Shown in pieces: positions 1 to 6,322 of a stretch of 15,540 nucleotides of DNA. A program made the position numbers and the translations under genes. The notes beneath the pieces were generated by a model. The model did not search any database. It had not been told where the DNA came from and saw nothing but the letters and a program-made list of their open reading frames with translations. This stretch comes from Asterionellopsis glacialis (taxonomy: Eukaryota > Bacillariophyta > Plagiogrammaphyceae > Rhaphoneidales > Asterionellopsidaceae). Each line of letters begins with the position of its first letter. Positions within the stretch are counted from its first letter, which is position 1. The stretch spans positions 5,484-21,023 of the forward strand of contig WKLE02004980.1 in NCBI GenBank assembly GCA_014885115.2, given 5' to 3'.

Positions 1-9
1 GGGGGGGGG
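1..9. other. terminal poly-G run (G9)
   Basis: The window opens with nine G, mirrored by ten G at the other end. This is either a genuine homopolymer at which the assembly stopped or a sequencing/assembly artefact. It suggests the window is a complete short contig. Confidence 0.8.
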
Positions 10-422
10 CATTTCGTTGTGTGGAAATGAATGAAGGGAGGGAAGATGGCACACTCGTCCGTCATGGACCACGAATGAACTATGACCCATAGACACCATC
101 TCCAGCCTGCGCCCTAGTATCCTATGATACGAAATTAAAAATAGACCAGCAAAATACTTTTTTGTTTTACAAAATGAACCAAACAATTTTTCAAAGTAAA
201 AAGTTTTTTAACGTAGTTGGTTTAATTAAAATATGAATTGTGTCATGTAATCTATAATTTGAAAAATTATTAGTCTCAATTTCTTTGTCTTTTTTTGGAG
301 GGGGAGATTATAAAATGTAAAATATGCAATGCATGGGTCAAGTACCCTATGATATAGTAATGTAGTAACGCTAAAACATACCAAAAATGGAATTTAAAAA
401 GCCTTTTAGTTTGTTTTTCCAT
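10..422. other. AT-rich region downstream of the cyclin gene, no gene seen
   Basis: This stretch lies 3' of the minus-strand cyclin stop codon and should hold its 3' UTR and polyadenylation site. It is AT-rich with several A and T runs. I see no open frame of note and no RNA gene. A sequence CCTATGATA occurs twice (near 120 and near 346), which may be chance. Confidence 0.5.
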
Positions 423-1895
423 TCATGGTGTTACACAAAGAATTCTTCGTTGTTGTCCTTGTTGTAAATGCATGTTTTGGATCTGTTGCTCCGTAACAAA
501 TGTTGAACTTGTATTACGGCCCAAAATGTTGTTGGATGATGGACTACCCGTTGTTGTTGGGACAGCACTAGTTGCATCAAGATTTGCATCAAGACTTGCA
601 GCAGCATGATTCAAAAAGGCCAAATCTAATAATCCGGCTTCACGTGCAATATAAACTGGATGTTGCGGTTCCATGTTGATGTCTTCCATCAATACTTCAG
701 GTAAAAAGGAACGTTTTAAACATTCCTTCAAGTAGTATATAGTTTCATCGTTGGGGTGTAATGTCACACCGTTGCAAAAGGCCGTCGTATCAGCAACCAA
801 TTCAAAAAATTGTGCACGTACGTCCAATGGCAACGCCTTCAAAGTTAACATATCCATACTAATCAGGATAGAGGCATAGGCAACTTGCGATGGTTGGTAC
901 ACACATGCAATGTTCGCCAAACATACACTTAGTTCTGTAATGTATCTTGATAGTTCATTAATGACATGCAAGACTAAATCATGATTCCTTTGAGCATCTT
1001 CCTGGAGAGGGAGTGGCATACAAGTCAACAATTGAGCCACAAGTGTCATGGGTGTCGTTGGATTGACCTTCCATTCCAATAGATTCAAAATGTTTTGCTC
1101 CATGGTGGAGATATCTTGAGGTGTAAATTGACCACGGCTTAAATCGACAAAGGATAAAAGACGCAGTTTCTTACGACGATTCGTTTGAAACACATGTTTG
1201 TTACCATCTGATAATTTATCATCAGTCTCTCCATATTCATCGTACTCGTAATCGTTATTGTTATCAGAACTAAGCTTGATAGCCAAGTAAAGTGATGTCA
1301 TGGCAGATAGTTGAAATACGCGACTATCAATCGGTGTTTGATGACATGAGAAACAATAGCACGAGGAAGAAGAGGATGAAACGGTATCAAAGCTTGCACT
1401 GCCTGCACAGGTAGGACTTGCACCTTTTTGTTGTTGTTGTTGTTTGTGAAAATGATACTGAGGAGGATGAAATGAAGAGGAACAGCTTGACTGCTGTTGT
1501 GACTTTGACAAGAAACGATCAAAGATGTTCATTGCAACACTCACAACCTCGCGATCATACCGAAAATGATCTACAACCTTAAATGACCATTCACAAATTT
1601 TACGGCGCCACTCTTCATGTGGGCTGCCGCTTGTTTCTTCCAATGATGACAATAAGAATGACGGTCTTTGTCGGCATTGAGCAGTATTAACTTTGTATTG
1701 TGATTCAATATGAAGCATGGCAACTAATTGTTCTTCGGCAATTTGTTGTTCCTGTGAAATTTCAGTATTCGGATGATCATGCTGAGATTGTTGCTGTTTC
1801 CGTTGCTGCTGTTCCCCATAAATCTCGCCCTTTCCTCGTGGTCGAGACGCTGATGAACATGAAGATGATGATACAGGTGAAATAGGGAAAGCCAT
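423..1895 (-). CDS. cyclin, diatom-specific-cyclin-like
   Basis: A 490-residue regulatory subunit expected to bind and activate a cyclin-dependent kinase. The cyclin-box N-fold spans about residues 94-283. It begins with EEWRRKICEWSFKVVDHF (R98, E102-W103, matching the family R-x-x-I-x-x-D/E-W) and continues with the AMNIFDRFLS helix, the AMTSLYLAIKL helix and TMEQNILNLLEWKVNPTTP. K207 and E266 fall where cyclins place the Lys and Glu that contact the CDK. A second cyclin-like fold covers about 284-400. Two low-complexity insertions interrupt the box, at about 131-187 (Gln/Ser/His-rich) and 208-243 (acidic). N- and C-termini are Gln/Ser-rich tails. The ATG at 1895 is the first in frame after an upstream in-frame TGA about 55 bases away. 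No destruction box was recognised. The CEWSF and DREVV wording resembles the cyclins expanded in diatoms; the cell-cycle stage cannot be told from sequence. Confidence 0.9.
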   Translation of the reverse strand: MAFPISPVSSSSCSSASRPRGKGEIYGEQQQRKQQQSQHDHPNTEISQEQQIAEEQLVAMLHIESQYKVNTAQCRQRPSFLLSSLEETSGSPHEEWRRKICEWSFKVVDHFRYDREVVSVAMNIFDRFLSKSQQQSSCSSSFHPPQYHFHKQQQQQKGASPTCAGSASFDTVSSSSSSCYCFSCHQTPIDSRVFQLSAMTSLYLAIKLSSDNNNDYEYDEYGETDDKLSDGNKHVFQTNRRKKLRLLSFVDLSRGQFTPQDISTMEQNILNLLEWKVNPTTPMTLVAQLLTCMPLPLQEDAQRNHDLVLHVINELSRYITELSVCLANIACVYQPSQVAYASILISMDMLTLKALPLDVRAQFFELVADTTAFCNGVTLHPNDETIYYLKECLKRSFLPEVLMEDINMEPQHPVYIAREAGLLDLAFLNHAAASLDANLDATSAVPTTTGSPSSNNILGRNTSSTFVTEQQIQNMHLQQGQQRRILCVTP

Positions 1896-2118
1896 GACTG
1901 AATTGTTTGGTATATTATATTCAAGTGAGTCTTGATGGGTTCAATGTTGTGTATGGGTGTTTGCTACCTATTTGTGCAATTCAGTTTTTCATGCACCTCC
2001 CTTTTTTTTAGAGTAAAAAGTAAAAAATATAAACAAAGTTGCTTTTGTGCGTAAAAACTTTGGAGAGGAATGCTAGAGGCCTTGCAAGCTGACTTGCTCT
2101 GTTGTAGTGAAATAGTAC

Positions 2119-2142
2119 CAGGTACTGGACTACCTGTACCTG
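2119..2142. repeat. inverted repeat CAGGTAC / GTACCTG
   Basis: CAGGTAC at 2119-2125 is mirrored by GTACCTG at 2136-2142 with a 10-base spacer. It is overlapped by a second small inverted repeat, AGTACC-A-GGTACT. This is a local cluster of the word that recurs across the intergenic region. Confidence 0.6.
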
Positions 2143-3178
2143 TACAAGGTAGACCAGGATATGAATGGCGAAAAAAACCAGCAGGCCATGTCTGTACATA
2201 TTGTCGTATTATTATTATCAATGTAGGTCCTCTCCATTCAACTTTAGGTCCTAGTATTGGTACCAGTCCCACGGGTACAGAATAAAAAATATGCAGAGAA
2301 AGTGCGGAGTTGAACACACGTACCTGGAATTCCTAAATAAAGTACAACATTGAGTACCACTGATGTGTGTATTCCAATGTTGGAGGGAGAAGAATGTTCG
2401 ATTTCCGGAGGTGTGGATCTTGTAAAGAAAACTTAGGCAATGATTCCTTTGTAGTATCTTTTTACATAAGGAAACCATATTTTTTTTTCTTCTGTATCTG
2501 TGTATCCATGTTTGCACTTCCTTGATTCAAACTTGAAGATTTAATCAATCTTCCGCTGAATGAATCTGACGTACTTTTTGAACACCAGCTAGGAGTACCT
2601 TGTATCCAGAAATGTAGGATATTGTAGTTTCAAGAAAACTACGAATCTCGGAGTACTTCCATCCAAAACTCCGGAATTAACAGTCTAAGTAGGCATGTAA
2701 TAGACAATGCTCCTAAGTAACCTAAATTTACTCTTGTGAACGAAATTCCAAAATTGATTTTAGTGGCCAAAATTTCAAAATTTCAACGTCATCAAACCTA
2801 TGTAATTTTTCTTTTTGTCTAGTGTACAGTAATTGTCCAGTACGAAAATGATACACACGCGTCGGCTCGTTTGCCGCCTTTCCAGTAAATTATTTGGTTT
2901 TATAGCTCATACGTAATTTTTCAGAGGTATTCATTACTATCGTATTGAAAGTATGATTCCTACGTTCAATGATGGGCGGAGTATGCATGTTCTAAAATTT
3001 CGTTCTCCTTGCCCTGACGATGAAGGTGTTTCGGGCATCATGTTTGCAGGTCGTGCGGCATCACCAAACCTCACGAACACCACCAATCTTCCTATCAAAA
3101 TAATATATCATTCCGGACTTTCAATATTATTGAAGCAAATCGGAGTATCCTTGCAAAGAGAATGTCCAGTAATGAGTG

Positions 3179-3218
3179 TACAGGTACTTGAAGCATCAAG
3201 AAGATACAAGTACCTGTA
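3179..3218. repeat. perfect 12-bp-arm inverted repeat (hairpin)
   Basis: TACAGGTACTTG at 3179-3190 and its exact reverse complement CAAGTACCTGTA at 3207-3218 flank a 16-base loop. It would fold as a stable stem in RNA. It lies in non-coding DNA far from either neighbouring start codon. Its role is unknown; it could be a small mobile-element relic, a hairpin RNA or chance amplification of the CAGGTAC word. Confidence 0.75.
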
Positions 3219-3976
3219 TGTGTGAACCTGCAAATGTACTATGTGTCACATACACCACGTATGAGATGCGTCACTCAGCAGTTATTTCGATTGGCCTTTC
3301 AGGATTTAAGAGTTTCTGTTGCATCATAAGTCTTGCTTGTCAACTACCATCACATAATCCGCAGACTTCTTTATGATTTCTGAACTGTCATGGTTCTGTC
3401 TGTACAGAAAATCATTATATATTTTTGTATTGCCTCATACATTATTATTATCTTAAATAGATCGTCCAAATTCATCCAAATTTGAGAAAGACACCCCAAC
3501 TATCAGTAAGACTCTTTATGTACAGTTAATTATGAATCAACACCTGACCAAGATTTGATCAAGACTGAATCTTTTTACATTATACCAGGTAGATTATGAA
3601 TGCCTCATGAAACAACATTCATCACACTTTCTGCCGCCAGCAGTTGTACCAAGATTGGATCTACCAGCGCATTGCTGACTATTTATGTCCCTCCCATTTA
3701 ACGATCTTGAGTATTTCACCAATTAAATTGAATTGTATATTTGTGGATTCGCTTTTCTGTTATTGTTGTCTGAAATAACGTTGAGATTCCTTTAGGTAAA
3801 CTACGCCTACAAGCGTGAAGGGACTCTTGGTACCGCTTCTGTATGGCACAAGTCCGGTCCATGCCAGGTAGTACAGGTAGAGATAGATCCATAATCGAGA
3901 CCAGTGTAGCTGGGACTATTATTTTATATTTTATATATTTAATTAAGAGCACTGCTATTGTTCTCATTATTGGGCA

Positions 3977-3986
3977 CAGGTACCTG
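3977..3986. repeat. 10-bp palindrome CAGGTACCTG
   Basis: This is an exact palindrome formed by two abutting copies of the recurrent half-word CAGGTAC/GTACCTG. It could be a dimeric transcription-factor site; that is inference only. Confidence 0.5.
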
Positions 3987-4039
3987 CACAGCTATTTTTT
4001 GCACGTACCCGCCGGTACTGGTTGCAGTTCAGGAGGTCT

Positions 4040-4077
4040 TAGTCCTCTCTCTACTAGAGAGATACAAAGCAGGACTA
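4040..4077. repeat. two-level inverted repeat containing CTCTCTA/TAGAGAG
   Basis: TAGTCCT (4040-4046) pairs with AGGACTA (4071-4077). Inside them CTCTCTA (4047-4053) pairs with TAGAGAG (4055-4061) around one central base. The unpaired segment 4062-4070 would bulge. The inner part is a one-base-spaced version of the CTCTCTAGAGAG palindrome found near 12396 and 15443. Confidence 0.65.
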
Positions 4078-4361
4078 CACACGATTAGATCCCATGCCCT
4101 TTTTTCTTTGGGTTCGCATTGGAACAGAAAATCCCAATCGGATCCAATGTATCGGAATTTTCCCGGTATATCCTATTTTCCGGTTAACTGAATCCCTCTA
4201 GAAGGACCTATCTGGGCTGTAATATTGATAGTTGCTATTAGGACTAGAGTAAGTATGTACTACGATAGGACCTCTCTAGCACCTACATGGACACTACGTA
4301 TAATAGTACCTGGTAACTAATGAAAGAGGACTACCGTACCTACCCGTAGACGAGTAGACTC

Positions 4362-4377
4362 ACCCCTGAGCAGGGGT
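4362..4377. repeat. short inverted repeat ACCCCTG-AG-CAGGGGT
   Basis: Seven-base perfect arms with a two-base centre, about 390 bp upstream of the dioxygenase start codon. It is unusually GC-rich for the surrounding DNA. Possible protein-binding palindrome; function unknown. Confidence 0.5.
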
Positions 4378-4552
4378 CACGGACTGACGTCCTTCCTGGG
4401 ATCTTCCAATCAACCCAATCCCTAAACATTGGACAAAACAATCTATATGCGATAATAATTCATGAATATGATCATAATAATATAAACAGAAAATCTCTAA
4501 ATAAAAATAGGGATAAGGAAAAAAAAGAGGATCCGCCCTCCAATTAGTAGAC

Positions 4553-4566
4553 TACTCGTACGAGTA
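4553..4566. promoter_or_regulatory. 14-bp perfect palindrome TACTCGTACGAGTA
   Basis: A perfect 14-bp dyad lies about 196 bp upstream of the dioxygenase ATG. Its position in the likely promoter and its exact symmetry fit a dimeric transcription-factor site. No known consensus was recognised, so this is a candidate only. Confidence 0.4.
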
Positions 4567-4696
4567 CGTTAGAGAGGAAAACCCTTGTTTTATTGTAACC
4601 CTATCGCTTGTCTACTCATTTGAATACTCTAGTTTGAGAACATTATGTATATTAGGTCCTACAAAACGAAAATCAACCAGAAGACGGAAGGCGATC

Positions 4697-4704
4697 CTCT
4701 CTAG
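4697..4704 (+). promoter_or_regulatory. CTCTCTAG motif upstream of the dioxygenase gene
   Basis: An exact copy of the recurrent 8-mer ends 58 bases before the ATG at 4762. It is followed by a CA-rich leader typical of a 5' UTR. The matching palindrome about 90 bp upstream of the receptor ATG suggests a shared core-promoter or transcription-factor element. Confidence 0.4.
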
Positions 4705-4761
4705 ATCCTATCAGAGAACACAACACAACCGACACAAGAAAAAAAAAGGCAGACAAACAAA

Positions 4762-6249
4762 ATGGCAGAAAAGGCTCCAATCTTATCATATTTTCTTGAA
4801 TCAGAAAAGAAACTTCCCACTGTAGCTAAAACACCTCGAGATTGTCAAGTTGGTCCTAATGACGAAGAGCTCAAGTCGAAGGATGGTAATTCTTCTTTTT
4901 GGAGTTGTCCTGTTACAAACCACACATTGCAACAAGAGGAAACTGCCGATGGATTTTCTTCTGCAAACGGCAACAAAAAAAGAAAACTAAATGGTGGCCC
5001 ATACGCATCATCATCATCCTTTTCACATGCTGTAGGTACATTCTTAGCATCAGGTTGTTGTATGATACCTGACAATGTATTACCTACCCACTTTGTTACA
5101 CAATGCAAAAATAAAGCTAGGCATGATCTAGAATTTCTTCAAACACAATTAAACCAACGTCGTCAAGAAGCCATACGAACACAACAAATGCATTTATTAG
5201 CTGCTGTCCAACGTGGCGATTTTCGTGAGTTAGTTGATCGTGATGGTGGACGTCGGGATGTACGGTTCCAATTAGATCGTTTTCCCTTTACAGCACCTGG
5301 TCTTGTATATAATCCTATAGTATTTCCTTTGGTAAAAGAACTTTTAGGTGGTGATGATGTTAATTTATTGTATGCTGGTATTATGTGGGCATCGCCAATC
5401 CAAGAGCAACAACAATTAAAAGAAGAATGTGCTGATGATTGCCATCAAAGGTGGCATGGTGATGGTGGACATTTGTATAGTCATACACATTTACCACCAC
5501 ATTGTATCAATGTATTTTATCCCTTGGTGGATCTAACACCTGATAATGGTCCAACCGAATTTATGACAGGTACACATCGATTAGGGAAGTTCAATGATGA
5601 ATCAAAAGAACCTATAAGTCTTTGCTGTAAGGCAGGCGGTGCTGTTTTGTTTGATTATCGCATCAAACATCGCGGGAAGGCTAACCTATCATCCAAATTA
5701 GAATCAAGGCCTGTGTTATATCTTGCATATGCCAAACCTTTCTTTCGTGACGCGGGAAATATCCGTGCGGGCAATAGTCTTGTTACTACAGCATCCAATG
5801 TACAATCTCCACCATGGGTATCGCGAATTTTAAATGGCAAACCTGTTTCCATGGATAAAGGATTTGATTGTGATAGTTCTGATAATGACGAGATTGAGAA
5901 CGTCGCAAACGGATGTGCTACAAGTAACGGTGCTCATCCATATACTGCTATAAATGACGCAGCCAGTGGTGCAATAAGGCAGAATTTGACTGGTGCTAGT
6001 GCTAGTGCTAGTGACAAGACTCGGACGGAAGATAAGCCCCAATCTGTAGATTCTGGTGAACGATGGGTGCTCTTTCGGATGAATGTTGAATTGGATGGAT
6101 GTAATGAAGCAAAAGTAATCACAGTTCATCATGGAGATTTGGCTTCTGAACTCTCTGAACAATTTTGCAGTACTAATCAACTTCCAAATGACTTTGTCCC
6201 TATTCTAGCAGATACCATACAACAGCAAATGGATAGCTACAGGATATAG
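4762..6249 (+). CDS. phytanoyl-CoA dioxygenase (PhyH) family 2-oxoglutarate/Fe(II) oxygenase
   Basis: A 495-residue protein of the PhyH superfamily, which uses 2-oxoglutarate and O2 to hydroxylate diverse small molecules. The core covers about residues 165-335. WHGDGGH supplies H232 and D234 of the iron triad, KHRG supplies the distal H303, and R316 (SRPVLYLAY) is placed to bind the 2-oxoglutarate carboxylate, so the active site looks complete. The substrate cannot be deduced. N-terminal region: a PIP-box-like KAPILSYF at 4-11 and a basic cluster NKKRKL at 71-76 that could be a nuclear signal; no targeting peptide or membrane helix was seen. A low-complexity linker (about 365-432, including an ASASAS run from three GCTAGT units at 5995-6012) leads to a compact C-terminal module at about 434-494 that I could not identify. 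The start AAAATGG is a good eukaryotic context. Single exon. Confidence 0.87.
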   Translation: MAEKAPILSYFLESEKKLPTVAKTPRDCQVGPNDEELKSKDGNSSFWSCPVTNHTLQQEETADGFSSANGNKKRKLNGGPYASSSSFSHAVGTFLASGCCMIPDNVLPTHFVTQCKNKARHDLEFLQTQLNQRRQEAIRTQQMHLLAAVQRGDFRELVDRDGGRRDVRFQLDRFPFTAPGLVYNPIVFPLVKELLGGDDVNLLYAGIMWASPIQEQQQLKEECADDCHQRWHGDGGHLYSHTHLPPHCINVFYPLVDLTPDNGPTEFMTGTHRLGKFNDESKEPISLCCKAGGAVLFDYRIKHRGKANLSSKLESRPVLYLAYAKPFFRDAGNIRAGNSLVTTASNVQSPPWVSRILNGKPVSMDKGFDCDSSDNDEIENVANGCATSNGAHPYTAINDAASGAIRQNLTGASASASDKTRTEDKPQSVDSGERWVLFRMNVELDGCNEAKVITVHHGDLASELSEQFCSTNQLPNDFVPILADTIQQQMDSYRI

Positions 6250-6322
6250 AAAATATTGCGTACAGTATGGTTGTCATGAATTATGAGTACACATATTATA
6301 AGATTTCTTAACAAGCTAGTAA
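6250..6322. other. 73-bp gap between convergent genes
   Basis: The stop codons of the dioxygenase (TAG, 6247-6249) and the receptor (TAA, 6325-6323 on the minus strand) face each other across 73 AT-rich bases. This is very short for two polyadenylation signals, so the two 3' UTRs probably overlap in antisense. Confidence 0.7.

Larger units (their letters stand above)
1896..4761. other. 2.9-kb intergenic region between divergent genes, rich in short palindromes
   Basis: This region must contain the promoters of the minus-strand cyclin and the plus-strand dioxygenase. Frames of 60-90 codons exist but show no recognisable domain and overlap inverted repeats, so I do not call genes. The striking content is repeated short words: CAGGTAC/GTACCTG (2119, 2136, 2320, 3181, 3210, 3977, 3980, 4306), TAGGTCCT in either orientation (2224, 2245, 4203, 4653) and CTCTCTAG (4272, 4697). 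Several form perfect hairpins listed separately. No tRNA, transposon gene or long terminal repeat was seen. Confidence 0.6.

Noticed and set aside
2953..3225. 90-codon plus-strand frame in the intergenic region
   Set aside because: No recognised domain, and its end runs into the 12-bp-arm hairpin. Coding potential cannot be supported by sequence alone.
4090..4150. Possible tRNA T-arm (GGGTTCGCATTGG)
   Set aside because: No matching acceptor stem, anticodon arm or D-arm could be built around it; a similar GGGTTCG near 12680 also fails.
5830..6180. 116-codon minus-strand frame antisense to the dioxygenase
   Set aside because: Shadow of the coding linker and C-terminal module; no recognisable domain.
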